From assembly GCA_002727755.1 (NCBI GenBank), contig PBXX01000046.1, positions 2,772 through 8,472 of the forward strand: a DNA stretch of 5,701 nucleotides. The letters are read 5' to 3'. Of this stretch, positions 1 through 5,701 are shown piece by piece. Every line of letters begins with the position of its first letter. Position 1 is the first letter of the stretch. The DNA comes from Gammaproteobacteria bacterium. Its GTDB lineage: Bacteria > Pseudomonadota > Gammaproteobacteria > Pseudomonadales > Pseudohongiellaceae. The notes below the pieces were generated by a model. It did no database searches. It worked only from the letters and a program-made list of their open reading frames with translations, and was not told the DNA's origin. The translations under genes and the position numbers were made by a program.

Positions 1-62
1 ATAAACCACCGGCGGATTCATTTCAATTTAGTATCTCAGACGAAGTGCGCAATCCCCGCTAA
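1..62 (+). CDS. Possible C-terminal tail of an upstream gene (partial)
   Basis: Reading from base 3, nineteen sense codons run in from the left edge and stop at TAA 60-62, giving KPPADSFQFSISDEVRNPR. The residue mix looks protein-like and the next gene starts 128 bp further on, so this could be the end of a gene lying outside the window. Nineteen codons are too few to exclude chance, and another frame (from base 1) is also open, for 26 codons. No family can be named from this stretch. Confidence 0.25.
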   Translation, partial: KPPADSFQFSISDEVRNPR

Positions 63-110
63 ACATGGGGCTTTATCGTGAAATTGAAACAATTGGTGAC
101 TAATTTCCGC

Positions 111-139
111 TTGAAAAGTTCTATGTTTCTGCGTACTTT
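111..139 (+). promoter_or_regulatory. Candidate sigma-70 promoter for the secreted protein gene
   Basis: TTGAAA (111-116) and TACTTT (134-139) are separated by 17 bp. The -35 has five of six consensus bases, but the -10 only three. Transcription would begin around 146, leaving a leader of about 45 nt before the ATG at 191. This is the best-placed pair I see between 62 and 191, but the weak -10 keeps confidence low. Confidence 0.25.
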
Positions 140-180
140 GGGACGTTGACAATTTTTTCGACCACATTCGAACGAGATCT

Positions 181-185
181 GGAGG
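181..185 (+). promoter_or_regulatory. Shine-Dalgarno fixing the start at 191
   Basis: GGAGG lies five bases before ATG 191. It decides the start of the secreted protein gene: the longer frame opening at TTG 146 has no comparable site and would bury the signal peptide 15 residues inside the protein. Confidence 0.8.
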
Positions 186-190
186 TTCCG

Positions 191-1201
191 ATGGTAAAAA
201 GAGCCCTAACTAGAGTTTCTTTGGCCTTAACAAGCATGTTGCTAGCAACTATGGCATTTGGTCAAACAGACGACTATCCTAAAACTGAGTTTGGTCATCC
301 TGACCTTCAAGGTACATATACTTTCAGGACTATTACCCCTCTTAATAGGCCAAGAGAACTGGAGCATCTGGAAACTCTCACCCCAGAGCAAGCTGCTGAA
401 TGGGAACAATTTGAACTCAGACGCCAAAACAGAGACCTAATTATCGATTCGGTCGGGGGTGCTGGCTACCCACCTGGTGTAATTTCCTACAACAATTTCT
501 GGTACGAACGAGGGGAAAACACCGTAGCGGACCGCAGAACCAGTTTAATTTATGACCCCCCCAACGGGAGAATGCCCCAAGTGAACGCTGCAGGCCGAGA
601 GCGTCGCGCGGCATATGGCCAAATGGTATTCGAAAGTGCCGGTCCTGAAGGACGCACGACGGTAGACCGATGCCTTGTTGGATTCGTAGCAGGTCCACCA
701 ATGATTCCTGGCTCTTACAATAACAATATGCAGATCGTACAAACTAAAGATCAAGTTATGATTTTAAATGAGATGGTGCACTCGGCTAGAATCATCCGAT
801 TAGATAGTGAGCACAACACCAAACAACTCAAGTGGGAAGGAGACTCTGTCGGTTATTGGGAAGGCGATACGCTTGTGATCCATACTGAAAATTGGTATCA
901 CGACTACAATTTGCGAGGTATGTCCAAACAAGCTGTAGTGGAAGAGCGAATAAAGCGCATTGATGACACTACTTTGGAGTATGACTTTACAGTCAATGAT
1001 CCTCTTTCTTGGGACGAACCTTGGTCGGCCAAGTTCCCTCTTCGAGAATCAGCCGATCCCATTTACGAATACGCTTGTCATGAGGGCAACCACGGTCTAG
1101 TGGGCATCCTCGCAGGTTGGAGGTATCAAGAGTCTTTAGGTAACAATGGAGATGGAACCCCAAAGTCAGCGACAGGTGTGGTTGAGACTGAAGAAAACTA
1201 A
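191..1201 (+). CDS. Secreted protein of an uncharacterised family (PDLxG / YEYACHEGN type)
   Basis: A 336-residue exported protein of unknown function. The start at ATG 191 is preferred over TTG 146 because of the GGAGG five bases upstream and because it gives a normal signal peptide: basic MVKR, a hydrophobic stretch at about residues 9-23, and a likely cut after A-F-G (22-24). The mature part opens with the family signature HPDLQGTYT (36-44), followed by TPLNRP (49-54). It then has WYERG (104-108), YDPPNGRMP (121-129), DRC (159-161), GDSVGYWEGDTLV (217-229) and YEYACHEGNH (292-301). From memory, these blocks recur in a large paralogous set of hypothetical proteins in acidobacteria and marine proteobacteria; no biochemical role is known to me. 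Only two cysteines occur (C161, C296), both in conserved blocks, so a disulfide in the periplasm is plausible. No membrane anchor or lipobox is visible. The gene has its own terminator, so it is probably monocistronic. Confidence 0.8.
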   Translation: MVKRALTRVSLALTSMLLATMAFGQTDDYPKTEFGHPDLQGTYTFRTITPLNRPRELEHLETLTPEQAAEWEQFELRRQNRDLIIDSVGGAGYPPGVISYNNFWYERGENTVADRRTSLIYDPPNGRMPQVNAAGRERRAAYGQMVFESAGPEGRTTVDRCLVGFVAGPPMIPGSYNNNMQIVQTKDQVMILNEMVHSARIIRLDSEHNTKQLKWEGDSVGYWEGDTLVIHTENWYHDYNLRGMSKQAVVEERIKRIDDTTLEYDFTVNDPLSWDEPWSAKFPLRESADPIYEYACHEGNHGLVGILAGWRYQESLGNNGDGTPKSATGVVETEEN

Positions 1202-1225
1202 ATCGTAGTCTCTAATAGAACGAAG

Positions 1226-1259
1226 AGGCCAGCATGAGAAATCTGCTGGCCTTTTTTTT
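1226..1259 (+). terminator. Intrinsic terminator after the secreted protein gene
   Basis: A perfect 9-bp stem (AGGCCAGCA 1226-1234 with TGCTGGCCT 1244-1252) closes a 9-nt loop and runs directly into eight T residues (1252-1259). It begins 24 bases after the stop codon at 1201, the classic arrangement of a rho-independent terminator on the + strand. The stem overlaps the ATG at 1234 that could extend the next reading frame upstream, which argues against that longer start. Confidence 0.92.
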
Positions 1260-1296
1260 AAACCGTCATTCACGTTCAGAGAATTTTTTATTATAT

Positions 1297-1731
1297 ATGT
1301 TGAATTATAAATCTATATCATTGCTTCTATTGATTGCCATTTTCTTAAGGCCAAGCGCCGGTGAAGTGAATTCCATATATATTTCTTCAAAGCTAGATCC
1401 TAACGCCATAATTATTACTCAGGTGGATATCGTGTTTGTTTATGACCAAGATATTCTAGAGAAATTCCCATCAACAAAAACTGCTTGGTATTCTAATCAG
1501 AGACGTTTTATTTCTGAGGCAGGTGACAAGATTGATTTGGTCAGTGTCTTCATCCCTCAAGGGTTTGATTCGCAGTCGGTAAGCTTACCTCAGAGAGGCA
1601 ATGATGCCCTCAAGACGTTTGTCTTTGCCCAACACGACGATTCGGAAGCACCTCCGATAGATATTTCTACTTTTGAGCGGGTGCGTATAGAAATCGACGA
1701 ATTTGGAATACTCGTCTCCCGCCAAAATTAA
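1297..1731 (+). CDS. Small exported protein, family not recognised
   Basis: A 144-residue protein from ATG 1297. The frame stays open upstream to ATG 1234, but that start sits inside the terminator and would put 21 residues before an ordinary signal peptide: MLNYK, a hydrophobic run at 7-17, and a likely cut after S-A-G (20-22). The Shine-Dalgarno for 1297 is poor (AGAGA about 14 bases upstream). There is no cysteine, so no lipoprotein signal and no disulfide. The mature chain of about 120 residues alternates hydrophobic and polar residues like a beta-sandwich: VDIVFVYD (43-50), KTAWYSNQRRF (61-71), VFIPQGFDS (84-92), FVFAQHD (108-114), IDIS (121-124) and RVRIEIDEFGILV (128-140). These blocks look conserved, but I cannot name the family. 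The length and strand pattern loosely recall TssJ, the type VI secretion outer-membrane lipoprotein, but the lipobox is missing and no secretion genes are nearby, so I do not assign it. It converges on icd. Confidence 0.65.
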   Translation: MLNYKSISLLLLIAIFLRPSAGEVNSIYISSKLDPNAIIITQVDIVFVYDQDILEKFPSTKTAWYSNQRRFISEAGDKIDLVSVFIPQGFDSQSVSLPQRGNDALKTFVFAQHDDSEAPPIDISTFERVRIEIDEFGILVSRQN

Positions 1732-1800
1732 TTTTTTACCCAGAGAAGATGAAATTAAAGTAAGTATTACTCAAAAGTCCAATGAATCTAATTTCTAACC

Positions 1801-4029
1801 CTACAGATTTGAGAGAATCTCATTAAAAGTAGGGCTAGGCCTCATTGCATTAGAAGCCAAATCCGGATCAGGCCTGTAGTAACCGCCAACATCGACAGTA
1901 ACTCCTTGCGCCGAATTTAGTTCCTCAATAATTTTACCCTCCGCCTGTCGTAACGCGACCGCTACCCCTTCGAATCTTATTTTTAACTCCTCGTCCGTGT
2001 TTTGCTCTGCAAGAGCTTCTGCCCAGAACAAAGCGAGGTAGAAATGAGAACCACGATTATCTAACTCGTTTACCTTTCTAGACGGAGATTTATTCTGATT
2101 TAAGAATTCTCCAGTAGCCTTGTCGAGAGTTTCTGCTAAAACTGCTGCCCTCGGCATATCAGCGCGATTCGCCAAATGTTCCAAGGAAGCGGCTAATGCT
2201 AGGAATTCCCCCAAAGAGTCCCAACGCAGATGATTTTCCTTCTCGAACTGCTGAACGTGCTTGGGGGCTGAGCCTCCAGCACCCGTTTCAAAAAGACCAC
2301 CACCATTCATTAGAGGCACAATCGAAAGCATTTTTGCACTGGTTCCCAATTCAAGAATTGGGAAAAGATCGGTTAGATAGTCTCTCAACACATTCCCTGT
2401 AGCTGAGATGGTATCTTTACCATCCTTAATTCTTTCTAAAGAAAATCTTGTCGCCTCGGCAGGTGATTTAACATGAATATCTAATCCTTCAGTATCAAAA
2501 TCTGGAAGGTACTGATTAAGCTTTTTAATTAACTCAGAGTCGTGCGCACGATCAGCATTCAGCCAGAAGACAACTGGTGTTTGAGAAATTCGTGATCTGT
2601 TAACCGCGAGTTTTATCCAGTCTTGGATTGGCTCATCCTTTACCTGGCACATTCTCCAAATATCTCCCGTTTTGACAGAATGTTTTAGCAGCGCCGCTCC
2701 CTCTGTATTAATAACGCTGATTGTCCCGTCTGTTGTAACTTCGAAAGTTTTATCATGGGAGCCATACTCCTCGGCTTTCTGCGCCATCAAACCGACATTC
2801 GGCACACTGCCCATCGTTACTGGATCGAATGCCCCATTTGTTTTACAGAAATCAATTACCTCCTGATAAACCCCGGCATAACAACGGTCTGGGATCACAG
2901 CTTTCATGTCGCGTAAATTACCGTCAGGGCCCCACATTTGACCAGAGGTCCTCAGCGCCGCAGGCATTGACGCGTCAATTATCACATCGCTGGGAACATG
3001 CAGGTTAGTTATCCCTTTGTCGGAGTCGACCATCGCCATCTCCGGGCGATTTTCGTAACAGCGTAGCAGATCGACCTCGATAGCCTCTCTCTCTGAATCT
3101 GGCAAATTTTCTATCTTGGAATAAACATCTCCGACTCCATTGTTAGGATCAACACCAAGCTCCATGAATTGCTGCTCGTATTTTGAAAATACGTCTTTAA
3201 AAAACACTTTTACTGCATGCCCAAAAATTATTGGGTCAGATACTTTCATCATTGTCGCTTTCAAATGCAGAGAGAACAGAATATTTCTTTCCCTTGAATC
3301 TTCAATTTCTTGCTCAAGGAAACTCTGTAAACTATCTTTGCTCATAAAAGCAGCATCAATAATTTCACCTTCTTCTAAAGCGATGTCTTTTTTTAATACT
3401 GTTTCATTTCCATTGAGATCTATATGGACAATCCTTGCAATGGTTTCATGAGAAATTGTTGTTGACTGCTCACTTTCATAAAAGTCGCCCGACTGCATAC
3501 TAGCGACATGCGATTTGCTGTCAGCTGACCATTTCCCCATAGAGTGTGGATTTGCTCTTGCATACTCTTTAACTGATGCTGGTGCTCTGCGGTCAGAGTT
3601 CCCCTCTCGCAAGACAGGATTAACGGCACTGCCCTTGACTCGGTCGTAACGTCCTTTTACTTCCCGCTCTTCATCATTATTTGGCTCTTCCGGATAATCC
3701 GGCAAGGAGTAACCCTTATCCTGAAGTTCTTTAATTGCGGCTTTCATTTGCGGGATGGAAGCCGAAATATTTGGCAACTTTATAATGTTCGCCATCTCAT
3801 CTTGTGTCAGCTCTCCTAACTCAGCCAAAGCATCTGACTGTTTCTGCGAATCATTAAGAAACTCAGGGAAATTAGCTATTATACGACCAGATAAAGAAAT
3901 GTCCCTTGTCTCGACCTCTATGCCCGATCCTGCCGTAAACGATTTGATTATTGGAAGAAGCGAATAAGTAGCGAGCGCCGGTGCTTCGTCAGTATCGGTA
4001 TAGATTATCTTAGCTTTCTTATCAGACAT
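1801..4029 (-). CDS. icd: Isocitrate dehydrogenase, NADP-dependent, monomeric type
   Basis: Oxidative decarboxylation of isocitrate to 2-oxoglutarate with NADPH formation, in the cytoplasmic TCA cycle (EC 1.1.1.42). At 742 residues it has the full length of the monomeric family, and it opens with the typical [20 protein letters not shown]. Compared from memory with the Azotobacter vinelandii enzyme, the known active-site residues all appear shifted by two: S134, N137, R141 and R147 (isocitrate), K257, Y422, D352, R549, D550 and D554 (metal and catalysis). The NADP-selecting set H591, R602 and R651 is also present, so NADP rather than NAD use is predicted. The start is supported by AAAGGA six bases before the ATG (+ strand 4036-4041). 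A promoter lies about 100 bp upstream in the gap shared with the divergent GNAT gene. I see no intrinsic terminator before the convergent gene ending at 1731. This type is unrelated in sequence to the homodimeric E. coli Icd, so AceK phosphorylation should not be assumed. Confidence 0.97.
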   Translation of the reverse strand: MSDKKAKIIYTDTDEAPALATYSLLPIIKSFTAGSGIEVETRDISLSGRIIANFPEFLNDSQKQSDALAELGELTQDEMANIIKLPNISASIPQMKAAIKELQDKGYSLPDYPEEPNNDEEREVKGRYDRVKGSAVNPVLREGNSDRRAPASVKEYARANPHSMGKWSADSKSHVASMQSGDFYESEQSTTISHETIARIVHIDLNGNETVLKKDIALEEGEIIDAAFMSKDSLQSFLEQEIEDSRERNILFSLHLKATMMKVSDPIIFGHAVKVFFKDVFSKYEQQFMELGVDPNNGVGDVYSKIENLPDSEREAIEVDLLRCYENRPEMAMVDSDKGITNLHVPSDVIIDASMPAALRTSGQMWGPDGNLRDMKAVIPDRCYAGVYQEVIDFCKTNGAFDPVTMGSVPNVGLMAQKAEEYGSHDKTFEVTTDGTISVINTEGAALLKHSVKTGDIWRMCQVKDEPIQDWIKLAVNRSRISQTPVVFWLNADRAHDSELIKKLNQYLPDFDTEGLDIHVKSPAEATRFSLERIKDGKDTISATGNVLRDYLTDLFPILELGTSAKMLSIVPLMNGGGLFETGAGGSAPKHVQQFEKENHLRWDSLGEFLALAASLEHLANRADMPRAAVLAETLDKATGEFLNQNKSPSRKVNELDNRGSHFYLALFWAEALAEQNTDEELKIRFEGVAVALRQAEGKIIEELNSAQGVTVDVGGYYRPDPDLASNAMRPSPTFNEILSNL
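2343..2364. repeat. Perfect 10-bp inverted repeat inside icd
   Basis: TTCCCAATTC (2343-2352) and GAATTGGGAA (2355-2364) are exact reverse complements separated by two bases, inside the codons for about F556-G562 of isocitrate dehydrogenase. There is no adjacent T-run on either strand, so it is not an intrinsic terminator. It may simply follow from coding FPILELG. Confidence 0.6.
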
Positions 4030-4126
4030 TTTTATTCCTTTCAGGATACCAGTTTTCTAGCCCTGCTTAGAGCTCAAATTCGATCTTAATTACATCGATT
4101 GCTTTTAGAGTAAAAAAAAGGCGAGT

Positions 4127-4154
4127 ATTATAGCAGCGAGATACTTAACGTAAA
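4127..4154 (-). promoter_or_regulatory. Extended -10 sigma-70 promoter of icd
   Basis: On the minus strand, TTTACG (+ strand 4149-4154, four of six -35 consensus bases) lies 16 bp from a perfect TATAAT (4127-4132). The TATAAT is directly preceded by TGC (4133-4135), making an extended -10 (TGnTATAAT). Transcription should start near 4120-4122, leaving a leader of about 90 nt before the icd ATG. A run of eight T residues (4112-4119) falls right at the beginning of the predicted transcript. This is the strongest promoter-like signal in the window. Confidence 0.65.
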
Positions 4155-4217
4155 GTAGTGGGTCTAGTTTAACTCTTAAATTCACCATTCTATCCAGCTT
4201 TGAGTGGCAAGTAGGCA

Positions 4218-4724
4218 ATGAAAATTCAGACAAAAATAGAGGGGTTTATAATACGTGATGCAGATAAGAAAGACTGTGGGCTGATCTTATCTTTTATCAA
4301 AGAACTAGCTGACTATGAAAAGCTACTCCACGAGGTTGAAGCTACTGAGGAAACTCTTGCTCACAGTTTGTTTTCAGCTGAGCCTTGTGCGAAAGCGATT
4401 ATTGGCGAATTCGAGGGTCAGCCTGTTGGCTATGCATTGTTCTTCACTAATTTTTCCACTTTTACAGGACGCCCCGGGATTTATTTAGAAGATCTGTACG
4501 TAAGCCCCAACATGCGTGGTAAAGGATTCGGAAAAAGTTTGCTCGCTTACCTTGCAAAACTCGCCCAAGAGAAAAACTACACAAGGGTTGAATGGTCAGT
4601 TCTTGATTGGAACGAACCCTCTATTCAGTTTTATCGCTCAATAGGTGCAATTCCCATGGATGGATGGACAGTTCAGAGGTTACATGGACAGGCACTAGAA
4701 AATTTTGCGAAGGAATTCGAATAG
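4218..4724 (+). CDS. GNAT acetyltransferase, spermidine/thialysine acetyltransferase (SSAT)-like
   Basis: A 168-residue, single-domain cytoplasmic GNAT enzyme expected to move acetyl from acetyl-CoA to a primary amine. It aligns end to end with the animal SSAT1/SSAT2 type. Shared blocks are FIIRDA..KDC (10-20), IKELADYEK (27-35), GIYLEDLYV (87-95), the acetyl-CoA loop RGKGFGKSLL (100-109) and DWNEPSIQFY (130-139). By comparison with human SSAT1, E34 and the E91-D92 pair match its acidic polyamine-site residues E28 and E92-D93, and Y139 matches the general-acid Tyr140. Bacterial members could act on polyamines, thialysine or other lysine-like amines; sequence alone does not decide. The start at 4218 has only a weak Shine-Dalgarno (GAGTGG ten bases upstream), but it puts the first beta strand where the family expects it. 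The transaminase gene follows 18 bp after the stop, so the two are probably one operon. Confidence 0.88.
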   Translation: MKIQTKIEGFIIRDADKKDCGLILSFIKELADYEKLLHEVEATEETLAHSLFSAEPCAKAIIGEFEGQPVGYALFFTNFSTFTGRPGIYLEDLYVSPNMRGKGFGKSLLAYLAKLAQEKNYTRVEWSVLDWNEPSIQFYRSIGAIPMDGWTVQRLHGQALENFAKEFE

Positions 4725-4726
4725 AT

Positions 4727-4732
4727 AAGGAG
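4727..4732 (+). promoter_or_regulatory. Shine-Dalgarno of the transaminase gene
   Basis: AAGGAG sits three bases after the acetyltransferase stop codon (4722-4724) and ten bases before ATG 4743. It gives the second gene its own good ribosome entry site within the short gap and supports the 4743 start. Confidence 0.7.
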
Positions 4733-4742
4733 CAGAACTTTT

Positions 4743-5597
4743 ATGAGTCGCATCGTATTTGTAAATGGCAAATTCGTTAAAGAGCAAGAAGCGGTCATTT
4801 CAATCTTTGATCGCGGATTCATATTTGGTGATGGGATTTACGAAGTGGTCCCAGTAATTCGTGGAAAAATTATCGACAGAGATTATTTCCTAGAAAGACT
4901 TGAAAGATCACTATTCGAGTTATCAATTCCATGGCCTTGCTCAGAGCAAGAATATATACAAATGATGAATGCCTTGATTGAAAAGAATGAGTTAAAGGAA
5001 GGCATAGTTTACTCTCAAGTGACTCGTGGGCCGGCAGAAAGGGACTTCCCGTTTCCAGAATCTGTACAACCTGGGATCGTAGCTTTCACCTCGCAAATGG
5101 AAATCTTGGATAACCCTGACTTTGAGACTGGAATAGCTGTTACCACCACTCCCGATTTAAGATGGAAACGAAGAGACATAAAATCCATTAATTTGTTAGG
5201 ACAAGTGTTAGCTAAGCAGGACGCGATAACTCAAAATAGTAAAGAAGCTTGGATGGTTGAAAACGGACAAGTCACCGAGGGCGCGTCGTCTTCAGCTTAT
5301 ATAGTAAAAAATGATGTACTTGTCACGCGAAGCCTCTCAAACGCAATACTGCCGGGCATTCGTCGGCGGACAATTTTAGAGCTCGCAGAGAGAGCGAAAA
5401 TTACGGTGGAGGAGAGAACATTTTCAGTTGCGGAGGCAAAAGCAGCGGATGAAGCCCTTATCAGCAGCGCTACTACTATGGTGCTTGGGGTAGTTTCCAT
5501 AGATGGCTGCTTGATTGGCGATGGAACTCCTGGTCCGATAACAAGGAAACTAAGGGGGTTATACCAAGATCGAATTCTGCAAGAGGCGTTGCATTAA
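4743..5597 (+). CDS. dat: D-alanine transaminase-type PLP aminotransferase (fold type IV)
   Basis: Predicted to interconvert D-alanine and 2-oxoglutarate with pyruvate and D-glutamate (EC 2.6.1.21), supplying D-amino acids for peptidoglycan or degrading them; cytoplasmic. At 284 residues it has the usual class IV length. Visible features are VNGKFV (7-12), DRGFIFGDGIYEV (23-35), VTRGPAERDFPFP (93-105), IKSINLLGQVLAKQDA (146-161) with the PLP lysine K147, VTEGASSS (177-184) with E179, LPGIRRR (203-209) and SSATT (241-245). Against the Bacillus sp. YM-1 enzyme, Tyr31, Arg98, Lys145 and Glu177 correspond to Y33, R100, K147 and E179. The third member of the carboxylate trap, His100, is replaced by F102 (codon 5046-5048), so substrate preference may differ from a textbook D-alanine transaminase. 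A branched-chain or aminodeoxychorismate lyase role is less likely given the D-AAT-like R100 region, but not excluded. Strong Shine-Dalgarno; second gene after the GNAT gene. Confidence 0.85.
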   Translation: MSRIVFVNGKFVKEQEAVISIFDRGFIFGDGIYEVVPVIRGKIIDRDYFLERLERSLFELSIPWPCSEQEYIQMMNALIEKNELKEGIVYSQVTRGPAERDFPFPESVQPGIVAFTSQMEILDNPDFETGIAVTTTPDLRWKRRDIKSINLLGQVLAKQDAITQNSKEAWMVENGQVTEGASSSAYIVKNDVLVTRSLSNAILPGIRRRTILELAERAKITVEERTFSVAEAKAADEALISSATTMVLGVVSIDGCLIGDGTPGPITRKLRGLYQDRILQEALH

Positions 5598-5701
5598 ACG
5601 CGCTTTATCGAAAAAGAAAGCACACTATCGATTTCTTCGAAATCACCCATAACCATTAACAATCTATCAAGGCCCAAAGCTACGCCTGACCCTTTCGGTA
5701 T
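5594..5701 (-). CDS. epmA: Elongation factor P--beta-lysine ligase EpmA, C-terminal end (partial)
   Basis: The minus strand is open from the window edge to TAA at 5596-5594, giving the last 35 residues of a protein that continues to the right. It contains GSGVALGLDRLLM, which is class II aminoacyl-tRNA synthetase motif 3 with its ATP-binding arginine, and ends DSVLSFSIKRV. EpmA (PoxA/GenX/YjeA) of E. coli ends in the same way (GVALGVDRL..., then AFS.DR at the C-terminus). True lysyl-tRNA synthetases instead read G.GIGIDR with a following LFP, which is absent here. EpmA joins (R)-beta-lysine to a conserved lysine of elongation factor P, helping ribosomes through polyproline stretches. The gene meets the transaminase gene tail to tail, with stop codons overlapping by three bases. 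Only the C-terminus is visible, so a divergent lysS cannot be entirely ruled out. Confidence 0.82.
   Translation of the reverse strand: MPKGSGVALGLDRLLMVMGDFEEIDSVLSFSIKRV

Noticed and set aside
54..70. CCCC/GGGG hairpin as a terminator of a possible upstream gene.
   Set aside because: The stem is only four base pairs with an 9-base loop, and CTTTA follows rather than a T-run.
146..174. Perfect TTGACA at 146-151 as a promoter for the secreted protein gene.
   Set aside because: No -10-like sequence lies 16-18 bp downstream (CGAACG region), and the start of transcription would fall on the Shine-Dalgarno.
146..190. TTG start at 146 giving a 351-residue version of the secreted protein.
   Set aside because: It has no Shine-Dalgarno and puts 15 residues before a normal signal peptide, whereas ATG 191 has GGAGG at ideal spacing.
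1234..1296. Upstream start of the exported protein at ATG 1234 as the annotated start.
   Set aside because: It lies in the terminator stem and gives an N-terminal extension before the signal peptide. Kept only as a regulatory speculation.
1269..1297. TTCACG-17 bp-TATATA as a promoter of the exported protein gene.
   Set aside because: Transcription would start inside the coding region, downstream of ATG 1297.
1297..1731. Type VI secretion lipoprotein TssJ.
   Set aside because: No lipobox cysteine, no secretion genes in view, and the conserved blocks do not match TssJ motifs that I can recall.
2196..3967. Several open frames of 60-100 codons on the plus strand opposite icd, and others opposite the secreted protein and transaminase genes.
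   Set aside because: They lie wholly within confidently assigned genes, lack ribosome sites and recognisable motifs, and are read as shadows.
4103..4131. Plus-strand promoter TTTTAG-17 bp-TATTAT for the acetyltransferase gene, overlapping the icd promoter.
   Set aside because: The -35 barely matches consensus; the TATTAT lies almost entirely within the reverse complement of the better icd -10.

Overview
The window reads as AT-leaning chromosomal DNA of a gammaproteobacterium, probably a marine or otherwise aquatic one. Three observations suggest this: a full-length monomeric (type II) NADP-isocitrate dehydrogenase, the C-terminal end of an EpmA-type lysyl-tRNA synthetase paralogue (EF-P modification, mainly a gammaproteobacterial trait), and an exported protein of a large uncharacterised family that is common in marine proteobacteria and acidobacteria. 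The taxonomic call is inference from gene content. I see no mobile element, CRISPR array, rRNA or tRNA.

Layout, left to right. Bases 1-190 are mostly non-coding and may hold the last codons of an upstream gene (frame ending at 62). A secreted protein of unknown function (191-1201, +) has a strong Shine-Dalgarno and ends at a clear intrinsic terminator (1226-1259). Next comes a small exported protein that I cannot assign to a family (1297-1731, +). It converges on the monomeric isocitrate dehydrogenase gene (1801-4029, -), with 69 bp and no evident terminator between them. The icd gene has a good extended -10 promoter in the 188-bp divergent gap. On the other side of that gap lies a two-gene unit: an SSAT-like GNAT acetyltransferase (4218-4724, +) and, 18 bp later, a fold-type IV PLP aminotransferase of the D-alanine transaminase type (4743-5597, +). 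The window ends in the C-terminus of epmA (5594-5701, -), which meets dat tail to tail with overlapping stop codons.

How the genes relate. icd is central metabolism (TCA cycle, NADPH and 2-oxoglutarate supply). The SSAT-like enzyme and the D-amino-acid transaminase are probably co-transcribed and both handle amino compounds, but no shared pathway can be proved from sequence. 2-Oxoglutarate, the icd product, is the usual amino acceptor of the transaminase, a loose metabolic link rather than evidence of a system. I do not see a convincing new multi-gene system. The points most worth a second look are the changed carboxylate-trap residue in the transaminase, the unassigned exported protein at 1297-1731, and the terminator that overlaps an alternative start for it.
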